NCBI GenBank assembly: GCA_026005075.1 | Contig: BPKJ01000001.1 | Coordinates: forward strand, 744,001-808,000 | From: Lysobacteraceae bacterium | GTDB lineage: Bacteria > Pseudomonadota > Gammaproteobacteria > Xanthomonadales > Xanthomonadaceae | Direction: 5' to 3' | DNA: 64,000 nucleotides | Shown: piece after piece, positions 56,088-64,000 of the stretch | How positions within the stretch are numbered: position 1 is the first letter of the stretch | How the letters are laid out: every line of letters begins with the position of its first letter | The notes under the pieces: model-generated | What the model was told of the DNA's origin: nothing | Database searches by the model: none | Seen by the model: the letters and a program-made list of their open reading frames with translations, nothing else | Position numbers and translations under genes: made by a program

Positions 56088-57017
56088 ATGGAGACCGTCC
56101 TCGTCTACGCCGGGCGGGCCAGCGAGGAATGGTGCCAGCGCCTCGCCACGGCCGCCCCCGAATTCCGCTGGCTGAGCGATGCGGATCATCCCCAGGCCGC
56201 GGCGGCGACCGTGTTCGTCGGCTGGAATCCGCCCCCGGGCTGGCTCGCCAGGCTGCCAAGGCTGCGCCTCGTCCACGCCCTCGGAGCGGGGGTGGACGGT
56301 TTTCTGGCGCGCACCGACCTGCCGCCGGAAGTGCCGGTCCTGCGCCTGCTCGATGCGGGCATGGCCGAGCAGATGACCGAGTACGCCCTGCTCGGCGTGC
56401 TGATGTGGCAACGCCGCCTGCCGCTCTACCGGCAGCAGCAGATGCAGGCGCGCTGGAAGCCATGGCCGCCACGGCCGCGCGGCGAGGTCCGGGTGAGCGT
56501 GCTCGGACTCGGCCGGATCGGCGGCCAGGTGGCGACCGCCCTGGCCGGGCTGGGCTATCGGGTCGCCGGCTGGAGCCGGTCGGCGCGCACGCTCGACGGC
56601 GTGGCGACCCGACACGGCACGCAGGGTCTGGACGCGCTGCTGGCGGAGACCGACGTGCTCGTCAGCGTGCTGCCATCGACCGCCGAGACCCGCGGCCTGC
56701 TCGACCGGGCACGGCTGGCGCGGCTTCCCCAGGGTGCGATGGTGGTGAGCGCGGGCCGCGGCGACCAGCTCGTCACCCGCGACCTGCTGGCGCTGCTCGA
56801 TGAGGGCCATCTCGCGGCGGCCCTGCTCGACGTCTTCGAGACCGAGCCGCTGCCGCCGGAGAGCCCGCTCTGGCGCCATCCGGCGGTCATCCTCACCCCG
56901 CACGTGGCGGCGCTCACCGTGCCCGAGCCCGCGGTGCGGCAGGTGGTGACCCACCTGCGCCGCTGGCTGCGCGGCGAGACCCTGCCCGCCATGGTCGACC
57001 GCCGCCGCGGCTACTGA
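56088..57017 (+). CDS. ghrA: D-2-hydroxyacid dehydrogenase, GhrA-like glyoxylate/hydroxypyruvate reductase
   Basis: A 309-residue enzyme with catalytic and NAD-binding domains. Visible motifs: HALGAGVDGFL near residue 62, VLGLGRIGGQVATALAGLGYRVAGWSRS (Rossmann GxGxxG), VSAGRGDQL and DVFETEPLPPESPLW with the catalytic HVAALT. The pattern fits GhrA (glyoxylate reductase A). With aceBA and the LysR gene adjacent, glyoxylate as substrate is plausible. Its stop overlaps the rhomboid stop by 7 bases. Confidence 0.88.
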   Translation: METVLVYAGRASEEWCQRLATAAPEFRWLSDADHPQAAAATVFVGWNPPPGWLARLPRLRLVHALGAGVDGFLARTDLPPEVPVLRLLDAGMAEQMTEYALLGVLMWQRRLPLYRQQQMQARWKPWPPRPRGEVRVSVLGLGRIGGQVATALAGLGYRVAGWSRSARTLDGVATRHGTQGLDALLAETDVLVSVLPSTAETRGLLDRARLARLPQGAMVVSAGRGDQLVTRDLLALLDEGHLAAALLDVFETEPLPPESPLWRHPAVILTPHVAALTVPEPAVRQVVTHLRRWLRGETLPAMVDRRRGY

Positions 57018-57832
57018 TCCGGCCGCTCGGCCGGGCTGCGCGCAGGGCCGGGGGTGTCCGCATCCGGACGCCGGAACGGCAGCACCACCCCGCGGGTCGG
57101 CCCGGGCTCCGCGCGCTGCCACAGCACCGGCACGTCCTGCGGTGCGGGGGGCTCGAACTCGTGGTCGCGCGGATCCTCCGCCCGCGCATCGTCCTCGTCC
57201 TCCCAGCTGTAGCGCTTGCGCGGCGGCGGCGGGTCCAGCCGCGCCCACAGCAGGGCGGCCACCAGCCCACCCACCGCCCCGCTGAGGTGGTATTCCCAGG
57301 ACACACCCGGCTCGCGCGGCAGCACGGTCAGCAGCATGCCGCCGTAGAGGAAGAAGGTGATCAGCGCGGTGGCGATGGCCGGACGATCGCGCCGGATCAG
57401 GCCGGCCAGGAACAGGAACACCATCAGCCCATGGCTCAGGCCGCTCGCTCCGAGGTGCAGGCTCGGGCGCCCGATCAGCCAGGTCCCGGCGCCTGCCAGC
57501 AGCCAGATCAGGCCCAGCGCGCGTGGCGTCGCACGCGGCAGGGTCGCCAGCGCGAGGCTGCCCAGCAGCAGAAGCGGCAGCGTGTTGGAAACGAGATGCG
57601 CGACCGAGGCATGCAGCAGCGGCGCGGTGAGGATTCCGATCAGGCCCCATGGCTCGCCCGGCCGCAGCGCCAGCGCGTCGAGGTCCTGCCCCCAGAGATG
57701 GCGGGCAAGGTGCATCCACCACAGCAGGGCCACGAAGGCGGCACTGGCCAGCACCGCACGCAACAGCCGGCGCCGGTCCTGTTCGCGCGCGAGGCGTGGG
57801 TCCTGTCCGGGGTCGAGGGCGGGGAGGTCCAT
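57011..57832 (-). CDS. Rhomboid family intramembrane serine protease
   Basis: A 273-residue membrane protease with six predicted helices between about residues 25 and 200. The catalytic Ser130 is in GASGLSHG and His182 in WEYHLSGAVGG; HASVAHLVSNTLPLL carries the conserved His-Asn loop. The C-terminal 75 residues are polar and disordered. Substrate unknown. Downstream of the terC gene by 55 bases, same strand. Confidence 0.9.
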   Translation of the reverse strand: MDLPALDPGQDPRLAREQDRRRLLRAVLASAAFVALLWWMHLARHLWGQDLDALALRPGEPWGLIGILTAPLLHASVAHLVSNTLPLLLLGSLALATLPRATPRALGLIWLLAGAGTWLIGRPSLHLGASGLSHGLMVFLFLAGLIRRDRPAIATALITFFLYGGMLLTVLPREPGVSWEYHLSGAVGGLVAALLWARLDPPPPRKRYSWEDEDDARAEDPRDHEFEPPAPQDVPVLWQRAEPGPTRGVVLPFRRPDADTPGPARSPAERPDQ

Positions 57833-57887
57833 CCAGAACAGATGGGGCCGGCGGCGGCAGGCTCAAGGTGATCCTTCGGGCCCCGCC

Positions 57888-58844
57888 TCAGCGCCCCTGC
57901 GGGCGGACCATCAGGCTGACCACCATCGCGGTGGTGATGGTGGCGGCGACCACCGACAGGGCGATCGGGATCGGGATCCGGTACACGTCCATCAGCAGCA
58001 TCTTCGCGCCGATGAAGATCAGCACCAGGGCCAGCCCGTAGACCAGCAGGTGGAAGCGGTGGCGCAGATCGGCAAGCAGGAAGTAGAGCGCCCGCAGGCC
58101 GAGCACGGCGAACACGTTCGAGGTCAGCACCACGAAGGGGTCGGTGGTGATGGCAAAGACCGCCGGGATCGAGTCGACCGCGAAGATCACGTCGGTGATG
58201 CCGATCATCAGCAGCACCACGAACAGCGGCGTGTAGACCCGCCGGCCGGCCTCCACCAGCCACAGCTTCTCGCCCTCGAAACGGTCCACCAGCGGCAGGC
58301 GGCGGCGCAGCAGGCGGAGGATGGGATTCTCCTCCAGAGGCGGCTCCTGGCCGGCACCGAGGAGCATCTTGAAGCCGGTGATCACCAGAAACAGGCCGAA
58401 CAGGTAAAGCACCCAGTGGAAGCGGGCGACCAGCGCCGCGCCCACGAAGATCAGCACCGCGCGCAGCACGATCGCGCCGATGACGCCAAGGATCAGTGCC
58501 CGCTTCTGGAACTCGGGGGGCACCGAGAAATAGGTGAACAGCATCAGGAACACGAAGATGTTGTCCACCGCCAGCGCCTTCTCGACGAGGTAGCCGGTCA
58601 GGAACTCCAGTGCCACCTGATCGGCCAGCTCGCGCGGCCCGGTCTCGGCGAGGTACCACCACAGGCCGAGGTTGAACAGGGCGGCGAGCAGCACCCAGGC
58701 CAGCGACCACTTCAGCGCCTCGCCCGCGCTGACCCGATGCGGTCCGCTGGCGCGCACCAGCCACAGGTCGGCCGCGATCGCCAGCGCGACCAGCAGGGCA
58801 AACACGGTCCACAGTGCGGGGGTCCCGATCGAGTGCATCGCCAT
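57888..58844 (-). CDS. TerC/Alx family integral membrane protein
   Basis: A 318-residue protein with about nine transmembrane helices. The two TerC signatures are present: EKALAVDNIFVFLMLFTYF and DVIFAVDSIPAVFAITTDPF, whose Asp residues are thought to bind metal. E. coli Alx exports manganese; the yybP-ykoY riboswitch upstream of this gene supports the same role. Two ATGs are possible (58844 and 58838). Confidence 0.93.
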   Translation of the reverse strand: MAMHSIGTPALWTVFALLVALAIAADLWLVRASGPHRVSAGEALKWSLAWVLLAALFNLGLWWYLAETGPRELADQVALEFLTGYLVEKALAVDNIFVFLMLFTYFSVPPEFQKRALILGVIGAIVLRAVLIFVGAALVARFHWVLYLFGLFLVITGFKMLLGAGQEPPLEENPILRLLRRRLPLVDRFEGEKLWLVEAGRRVYTPLFVVLLMIGITDVIFAVDSIPAVFAITTDPFVVLTSNVFAVLGLRALYFLLADLRHRFHLLVYGLALVLIFIGAKMLLMDVYRIPIPIALSVVAATITTAMVVSLMVRPQGR

Positions 58845-58892
58845 CCAGCTCCAGAACACGGCTCGCGGACGGCCCCGGCAAGCTCCACGCGC

Positions 58893-59005
58893 ACCTTCGC
58901 CGTCGCGGCGAAGGTCTTGCTCGCAGCGCCGCGGCGCTGCCCGCCGTACCGGGGCACTGCGCCCGTGGTGACGATAGCGGCGGCGGGAGCTACTCCCCTT
59001 CAGCG
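58893..59005 (-). promoter_or_regulatory. yybP-ykoY manganese riboswitch
   Basis: Minus-strand leader of terC containing, in order, AAGGGGAGTAGC (from 59000), ATCGTCACCACGGG, CCCCGGTACGGCGGGC and GCAAGACCTT (58920-58911), the conserved elements of the yybP-ykoY aptamer, which binds Mn2+. The final CCTT can pair either with the 5' AAGG of the aptamer or, in a perfect 10-bp hairpin ACCTTCGCCG-CGA-CGGCGAAGGT (58915-58893), with the downstream arm. The two states are mutually exclusive, so Mn2+ binding would open the hairpin. Whether the switch is transcriptional or translational is not settled. Confidence 0.85.
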
Positions 59006-59011
59006 GCGGAG

Positions 59012-59017
59012 AGTCTA
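59012..59017 (-). promoter_or_regulatory. -10 box of terC promoter
   Basis: TAGACT on the minus strand with TG one base before (TGC-TAGACT). It lies about 7 bases before the predicted transcript start (about 59005), which is just 5' of the riboswitch aptamer. Confidence 0.5.
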
Positions 59018-59056
59018 GCAGGCCCCGGGGTGAGGGCGCCCGCAGGACGGCTCGGC

Positions 59057-59062
59057 TACACT
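59057..59062 (+). promoter_or_regulatory. -10 box of the BI-1/YccA gene
   Basis: TACACT about 30 bases before the ATG at 59092, overlapping the palindrome CTCCCGGGAG (59061-59070). Divergent from the terC promoter. No clear -35. Confidence 0.4.
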
Positions 59063-59091
59063 CCCGGGAGGTACCCACGGGAGCACCGATC

Positions 59092-59847
59092 ATGCGTTCT
59101 GCCAACCCAGCCCTTCGTCCGCAGGTCTTCCTCGACGCCGGCAGCGGGCAGCTCGCCCCGCCCGGTGCGCAGGCCATGCGCATCGAGGGCACGGTCAACA
59201 AGACCGCCGTGCTGCTGGTGCTGGTGCTGCTGGGAGCCGGCTTCTGCTGGAGCCGGATGGACGGCCCCGACGGTGTCTCGCCGCTGCTCGGCTGGGGCCT
59301 GGGCGCCGCACTGGTCGGTCTGGTGCTGGCGGTGCTCACCGTGTTCCGGCCGCAGATGGCGCCGGTCACCGCGCCGCTCTACGCGCTGGTCGAGGGCGTG
59401 TTCGTGGGCGCCTTCTCGGCCCTGTTCGAGGCCAGCTACCCGGGCATCGTGATCCAGGCCACCGCGCTCACCTTCGCCACCCTGGGCGCCCTCCTCGCGG
59501 CCTACCGCGCAGGATGGGTGCGGGCCACGGCGAAGTTCCGCATGGGCGTGGTGGCCGCGACCGGCGGCATCTTCCTGCTCTACCTCGCCAACCTCGTGGC
59601 CGGACTGTTCGGCTACGCGTTCGGGATCCTCCACGACAACGGCTGGATGGGCATCGGCCTGTCGCTGGTGATCGTCACCGTCGCCGCGCTCAACCTGGTG
59701 CTCGATTTCGACCTGATCGAGCGAAGTGCCGAGGCCGGCGCGCCGAGGTACATGGAGTGGTACGGCGCCTTTGCGCTGGTCGTCACCCTGGTGTGGCTCT
59801 ATGTCGAGCTGCTCCACCTGCTGGCCAAGCTGCAGTCGCGCGACTGA
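59092..59847 (+). CDS. Bax inhibitor-1/YccA family membrane protein
   Basis: A 251-residue protein with seven hydrophobic helices from residue 38 on, and a soluble N-terminal 35 residues. The LYALVEGVFVGAFSALFEASYPGIVIQA, KFRMGVVAATGGI and LDFDLIERSAEAGAPRYMEWYGAF segments match the YccA-type BI-1 family. Function in bacteria is uncertain; YccA modulates FtsH, others act as Ca2+ channels. Divergent from terC. Confidence 0.9.
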   Translation: MRSANPALRPQVFLDAGSGQLAPPGAQAMRIEGTVNKTAVLLVLVLLGAGFCWSRMDGPDGVSPLLGWGLGAALVGLVLAVLTVFRPQMAPVTAPLYALVEGVFVGAFSALFEASYPGIVIQATALTFATLGALLAAYRAGWVRATAKFRMGVVAATGGIFLLYLANLVAGLFGYAFGILHDNGWMGIGLSLVIVTVAALNLVLDFDLIERSAEAGAPRYMEWYGAFALVVTLVWLYVELLHLLAKLQSRD

Positions 59848-59853
59848 GACCGG

Positions 59854-60192
59854 TCAGGCGCGCAGGCGGTCGCGCTGCGGCAGGGGCAGGGCGTCGGCAC
59901 GCCGCTCCGGTCCCTTCATGATCCGCACCACCCACGCCCCGGCCAGCACCGCAAGCACCGCCAGCCAGTAGACCGCGGTCCAGCCGGCAAGCGCGAACCA
60001 GGCCAGCAGCTGCCGCTTGTGCGCCTCGGCCGTGCCCGCATCGTGCCCGGCCAGGGCGATCACCGCGGCCACCATGGCCGGCCCCAGCAGCCCGCCGAGC
60101 ACGAACCAGCGCCAGGCGCGCAGCAGCCGCCGCTCGAGGCCGGGCGGCGACCGCTCCGGCCCTGGGTTTCCCGATGTCCTGCGTCGCGCCAT
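59854..60192 (-). CDS. Hypothetical membrane protein
   Basis: About 112 residues with two transmembrane helices (about 30-50 and 70-92) joined by a short loop (GHDAGTAEAHKRQ) and a basic N terminus. I recognise no family. The start is uncertain: ATG 60192 is used, with ATG 60210 possible, and no ribosome site is seen. It is convergent with the BI-1 gene (6-base gap) and 53 bases downstream of nrdB. Confidence 0.6.
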   Translation of the reverse strand: MARRRTSGNPGPERSPPGLERRLLRAWRWFVLGGLLGPAMVAAVIALAGHDAGTAEAHKRQLLAWFALAGWTAVYWLAVLAVLAGAWVVRIMKGPERRADALPLPQRDRLRA

Positions 60193-60245
60193 GGTCCCAT
60201 GGTGCCGCATTCGCCGCGGCGCTGACAGACGGGCCGGCGCGCGGG

Positions 60246-61256
60246 TCAGAACGCGTGGTCGAAGGCGACCTCTCCGCTGACCCCCACCTGGTAGGCACTG
60301 ACCCTGCGCTCGAAGAAGTTGGTGAGCTCGGGCACGTCCTGCAGGGCCATGAACGGAAACGGGTTGGCCGAACCGTATTCGGGCTCGAGGCCGAGCGTGC
60401 GCAGGCGTTGGTCGGCGACGTACTCGAGGTAGGCCCGCATGTCCTCCAGCGACATCCCGGCCACGCCGCCGCTGAGCACGTCCTCGGCGAATCCGGTCTC
60501 GCAGTCCACCGCCTCGCGCAGCATCGCCCGCACCGCATCGGCCATGCCGCGATCGAACAGTTCCGGCTCTTCCTCCCGCGCGACGCGGATCACCGCGAAG
60601 GCGAAATCCATGTGCAGCGACTCGTCGCGAAACACCCAGCTGGTTCCGGCCGCAAGACCCGGCAGCAGTCCGCGCGCGCGCAGGAAGTAGACGTACGCGA
60701 AGGCGGCGAAGAAGAACAGCCCCTCGATGCAGGCGGCGAACCCGGTCAGGTTGAGCAGGAACCGGCGCCGGTCCTCGCGCGTGCGCAGCCGGTCCAGTTC
60801 GGCGATGGCGTCGATCCAGCGCGCGCAGAAGGCGGCCTTGCGCGCGATCGAGGGGATCGTCTCCACCGCCCGGAAGGCCTCGTGGCGCCGCTGCGGGTCA
60901 GGGATGTAGGTGTCGAGGAGGGTGAGGTAGAACTGCACGTGCAGGGCCTCCTCGAACAGCTGCCGGGACAGGTACATGCGTGCCTCCGGCGCGTTGATGT
61001 GGCGGTAGAGGTTGAGCACGAGGTTGTTCGCCACGATCGAGTCGCCGGTGGCGAAGAAGGCCACCAGACGCTCGACCAGGTGGCGCTCCGCGGGACTCAG
61101 GCGTTCGCGCAGGTCGTTGACGTCGATCGAGAAATCGACCTCGTCGACGGTCCAGGTGTTGCGGATCGCGGCCTTGTAGCGCTGGTAGAAATCGGGATAG
61201 CGCATCGGGCGCAGGGTCAGGGCAAAGCCCGGATCGAGGAGACGGGCGGTGGTCAT
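60246..61256 (-). CDS. nrdB: Ribonucleoside-diphosphate reductase class I, beta subunit
   Basis: A 336-residue radical-generating subunit. First-half metal ligands are Asp72 (TGDSIVANN), Glu103 and His106; the tyrosyl-radical Tyr110 lies in ExxHxxxY (EALHVQFY). The second set is in FAACIEGLFFFAAF (Glu) and FRDESLHMDF (Glu, His). This supports a Tyr-radical type (Ia-like), not a Tyr-less Ic form. 52 bases downstream of nrdA. Confidence 0.93.
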   Translation of the reverse strand: MTTARLLDPGFALTLRPMRYPDFYQRYKAAIRNTWTVDEVDFSIDVNDLRERLSPAERHLVERLVAFFATGDSIVANNLVLNLYRHINAPEARMYLSRQLFEEALHVQFYLTLLDTYIPDPQRRHEAFRAVETIPSIARKAAFCARWIDAIAELDRLRTREDRRRFLLNLTGFAACIEGLFFFAAFAYVYFLRARGLLPGLAAGTSWVFRDESLHMDFAFAVIRVAREEEPELFDRGMADAVRAMLREAVDCETGFAEDVLSGGVAGMSLEDMRAYLEYVADQRLRTLGLEPEYGSANPFPFMALQDVPELTNFFERRVSAYQVGVSGEVAFDHAF

Positions 61257-61308
61257 CGGCTGGCTCCGGCTGGCATCGGCAGGGGGATCGAAGGTGGGCG
61301 GGGACGGC

Positions 61309-63729
61309 TCACTGGCAGGCCTCGCAGGTCTCCGGGTTCTCCAGCGAGCAGGCCACCGCGGCCGCCGGAGAGGCCGCCACCGTCGCCTTGGCGATGGACG
61401 TGGCGGGTCTGGAGCGCAGGTAGTAGGTGGTCTTCAGCCCGCGCTTCCATGCGTACATGTACATCGAGGACAGCGTGCCCACGGTCGGACTCTCGATGAA
61501 CAGGTTGAGCGACTGGCTCTGGTCGATGTAGGGGCCGCGGGCGGCGGCGAGGTCGATCAGCGCCTTCTGCGGCAGCTCCCAGGCCGTGCGGTAGATCCGC
61601 CTGAGCTCCTCCGGGAGCATCGTCAAGGCCTGGATCGAGCCATCGCTGCGCCGAATCGCCTCGCGCACCTCCTGGGTCCACAGCCCCAGCCGCTTGAGCT
61701 CGGTGACCAGGTGGCGGTTGATCTGGAGAAAGTCTCCGGACAGCGTCTCGCGCTTGAACAAATTGCTCACCTGCGGCTCGATGCATTCGTGGCATCCGGC
61801 AATCGAGGCGATGGTCGCCGTGGGTGCGATGGCGACCAGCAGGCTGTTGCGCAGGCCATGGCGCGCGATGCGCTGCTTGAGCGCCTCCCAGCGCCCGACC
61901 TCCGGCGGGGTGATGCCCCAGAGGTCGAACTGCAGGCGGCCCTGCGCGGCGTGGGTGTCGGCGAAGGCGGGATGGGGGCCGTGCTGCTCGGCGAGCTCGC
62001 ACGAGGTCTCAAGGGCGTGGAAATAGACCTGCTCGGCGATGCGCGTGGACAGTTCCAGGGCCTGCTCGCTGTCGAACGGAAGGCGCAGTCGGAAGAACAC
62101 GTCCTGCAAGCCCATCATGCCGAGTCCGATGGGGCGCCAGCGCAGGTTGCCGCGCCGCGCCCGCTCGATGGGGTAGTGGTTGAGGTCGATGACGCGGTCC
62201 AGCTGGCGCACCGCGATGCGGACCGTCTCCGCAAGCTTGTCGAAGTCGAAGCCCTGCTCGTCGAGGTGCCGGGCCAGGTTGATCGAGCCGAGGTTGCAGA
62301 CCGCGACCTCCTCGGCGGAGGTGACCTCGAGGATCTCCGTGCACAGGTTGGACAGGTGGACCGTGTGCCCCGCGCGCAGCGCCTGGTTGCAGGTGCGGTT
62401 GGAGGTGTCCTTGAAGCACATCCAGCCGTTCCCGGTCTCGCCAAGGGTCTTCATCATCCGCGCGTACAGGCTGCGCGCCGGCAGGGTCCTGCGCGCCCGC
62501 CCCGCCCGCTCGGCCTGCACGTAGGCGGTCTCGAAGGCCTCGCCCCACAGGTCCACCAGCTCGGGCACCTCGGCGGGATCGAACAGCGACCACTCCGCGC
62601 CTTCCTCGACCCGGCGCATGAACAGGTCGGGGATCCAGTTGGCGAGATTCAGGTGGTGGGTGCGCCGACCTTCGTCGCCGGTGTTGTCGCGCAGCTCCAG
62701 GAACTCCTCGATGTCGGCGTGCCACGGCTCGAGGTAGACGCAGGCCGCACCCTTGCGGCGACCGCCCTGGTTGACGGCCGCAACCGAGGCATCGAGGGTC
62801 TTCAGGAAGGGGACGATGCCGTTGGAACGGCCGTTGGTGCCACGGATCAGGCTGCCGCGGCTGCGCACGCGGCTGTAAGACTGACCGATGCCGCCCGAGA
62901 ACTTGGAGAGACGGGCGACGTCGGCATAGCCCTGGTAGATCGCATCGAGCGTGTCCTGCGGCGAATCGAGCAGGAAGCACGAGGAGAGCTGCTCGTGCCG
63001 GGTCCCGGCGTTGAACAGGGTGGGCGAGCTGGGCAGGTACTCGAGGCGCGAGAGGCGCTCGTACAGCTCCAGCGCCTCGGCTGCCGACTCGGTGAGCGCG
63101 ACCGCGATGCGCAGGAAGAACTGCTGCGGCGTCTCGATCACCGTGCGCCGCACGGGGTGGCGCAGCAGGTAGCGATCGTGAAGCGTGCGCAGGCCGAAAT
63201 ACTCCAGCTCCCGGGTCCTGAGCGGATCGACGGCGTCGTTGAACTTGCGTGCATGCGCCTCGGTCGCGCGCAGAAGGCGCTCGCCGACCAGTCCGAGCCG
63301 GTGGGCCAGCTCGACCGACTGCGAGAAGGAATGCACGCCCTCGGCCTGCACTTCCTTGTCGATCACCCCGGCCAGCAGCCGCGCGGCGAGCTGACCGTAC
63401 TGGGGCTCGTCGGCCACCAGGCTGGCGGCGGTGCGTATCGCCAGCTCGTCGAGTTCACGGGTGGTGCAGCCGTCGTAGACCCCGGCGACGGTGCGGATGG
63501 CGACCTGCATCGGGTCGACCTCGTCGAGGTCGTCGCAATGCCTTGCGATGGCCCGCACGATCTTGCCCAGGTCGACCCTTTCCCGCGCGCCGTTGCGCTT
63601 GGTCACCTGCATGGGTCGGGTGCCATGCGGCGGGGTCAGGGTGAAGGCCGGCTGGCTGGCCCGCGCCGTCTGCGGCGCGGCCGCGTCGGGCGACACGGTG
63701 TCGGGACGGGTGATGGTGGTTTCGGTCAT
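61309..63729 (-). CDS. nrdA: Ribonucleoside-diphosphate reductase class I, alpha subunit
   Basis: An 806-residue catalytic subunit. An N-terminal ATP-cone (about 40-130: QVTKRNGARERVDLGKIVRAI) implies dATP feedback control. Redox cysteines are in QLSSCFLLDS, SNLCTEI (thiyl-radical Cys) and EVAVCNLGSINL; the C-terminal thioredoxin/glutaredoxin-facing pair is in CEACQ. Complete. ATG 63729 is preferred; a frame to 63933 has no family similarity. Confidence 0.95.
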   Translation of the reverse strand: MTETTITRPDTVSPDAAAPQTARASQPAFTLTPPHGTRPMQVTKRNGARERVDLGKIVRAIARHCDDLDEVDPMQVAIRTVAGVYDGCTTRELDELAIRTAASLVADEPQYGQLAARLLAGVIDKEVQAEGVHSFSQSVELAHRLGLVGERLLRATEAHARKFNDAVDPLRTRELEYFGLRTLHDRYLLRHPVRRTVIETPQQFFLRIAVALTESAAEALELYERLSRLEYLPSSPTLFNAGTRHEQLSSCFLLDSPQDTLDAIYQGYADVARLSKFSGGIGQSYSRVRSRGSLIRGTNGRSNGIVPFLKTLDASVAAVNQGGRRKGAACVYLEPWHADIEEFLELRDNTGDEGRRTHHLNLANWIPDLFMRRVEEGAEWSLFDPAEVPELVDLWGEAFETAYVQAERAGRARRTLPARSLYARMMKTLGETGNGWMCFKDTSNRTCNQALRAGHTVHLSNLCTEILEVTSAEEVAVCNLGSINLARHLDEQGFDFDKLAETVRIAVRQLDRVIDLNHYPIERARRGNLRWRPIGLGMMGLQDVFFRLRLPFDSEQALELSTRIAEQVYFHALETSCELAEQHGPHPAFADTHAAQGRLQFDLWGITPPEVGRWEALKQRIARHGLRNSLLVAIAPTATIASIAGCHECIEPQVSNLFKRETLSGDFLQINRHLVTELKRLGLWTQEVREAIRRSDGSIQALTMLPEELRRIYRTAWELPQKALIDLAAARGPYIDQSQSLNLFIESPTVGTLSSMYMYAWKRGLKTTYYLRSRPATSIAKATVAASPAAAVACSLENPETCEACQ

Positions 63730-64000
63730 GCTCGGCTCCCCGTTCGGTCGATGAAACAGGCAGCCGGGACGGATCCTCTCCGTCGCCGCCCTGCCTGCGC
63801 TCCCGCGAGCGCCGCGCGACCGGAAGGGAGTCGGACGGGGCCACCTCGGTGGCCGCTGCATGACGGGCCCGGCCCCCTCGCCGGGCAGAAGACCGCGACG
63901 GCAGGGACGGAGCCGCCGGGCAGGTTCGTCCACGCCCTCCCGCGAGGCGCGACAGCGACACCCTGTCGGCGGCGGACCGGCAGGGCGGTCCAGGCAGGTC
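63730..64000 (-). other. nrdA upstream region without recognised gene
   Basis: A 271-base GC-rich region upstream of nrdA, reaching the window edge. I see no gene, no clear NrdR box and no cobalamin-riboswitch match; GGGGAG lies 7 bases before the nrdA ATG. The nrdA promoter may lie here or beyond the edge. Confidence 0.5.

Noticed and set aside
63730-64000. NrdR boxes or a cobalamin riboswitch before nrdA
   Set aside because: No match to the NrdR consensus and no B12-box-like element; only GC-rich sequence.

Overview
The window is chromosomal DNA of a very GC-rich gammaproteobacterium. It fits best in or near the Lysobacterales (Xanthomonadales). The support is a XanB2-type chorismatase, a polA/DUF2782 pair, the zapA / 6S RNA / 5-formyl-THF cyclo-ligase and ygfB-pepP synteny, UbiK, an ELM1-family protein and a secreted trypsin-like protease with xanthomonad-style C-terminal modules. 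The affiliation is inferred from gene content, not computed. No tRNA, rRNA, insertion sequence, prophage or CRISPR array was seen. Coding density is very high, no gene-free stretch exceeds about 280 bases, and many neighbours overlap by 4-10 bases.

Layout. 0-10 kb (minus): gamma-glutamyltransferase, AEC permease, RraA, then a tight chain protease > sixA > yceI > clsC. 10-17 kb (plus): Ycf46-like AAA ATPase, penicillin-acylase-family hydrolase and an M28 lipoprotein peptidase, with xthA convergent. 17-24 kb: polA divergent from DUF2782, TRAP permeases DctQM without a binding protein, an orphan response regulator and a coniferyl-type aldehyde dehydrogenase. 24-31 kb: membrane hydrolase, hemF, YdcF, XanB2, rhlE, rpiA and EVE protein. 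31-41 kb: the cell-division/6S locus (fau, 6S RNA, zapA, ZapB-like coiled coil) separated from ygfB-pepP-lapA by a 4.6-kb propeller-PAS-GGDEF-EAL gene, then a CPA1-type antiporter. 41-50 kb: LPS ligase/glycosyltransferase/zinc-finger cluster, second YceI, nitroreductase, ELM1, DUF4126, BioC, ComM, UbiK and PII. 50-57 kb: periplasmic thiol proteins, then a glyoxylate block (aceB-aceA divergent from a LysR regulator and a GhrA-like reductase). 57-64 kb: rhomboid protease, TerC/Alx protein behind a yybP-ykoY Mn2+ riboswitch, BI-1/YccA protein and nrdAB.

Two structured RNAs are well supported: 6S RNA (about 31722-31905, minus) and the yybP-ykoY riboswitch (about 58893-59005, minus), the latter with a visible mutually exclusive switch hairpin.

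The most unusual feature is a set of six single-base reading-frame breaks in five otherwise conserved genes: dctM, the aldehyde dehydrogenase, xanB2, the antiporter (two breaks) and the DsbD-like gene. Five behave as one extra base and one as one missing base, with no shared slippery motif. Sequence or assembly indels are the simplest explanation. If the breaks are real, this strain would have lost pigment/ubiquinone precursor supply and an antiporter.
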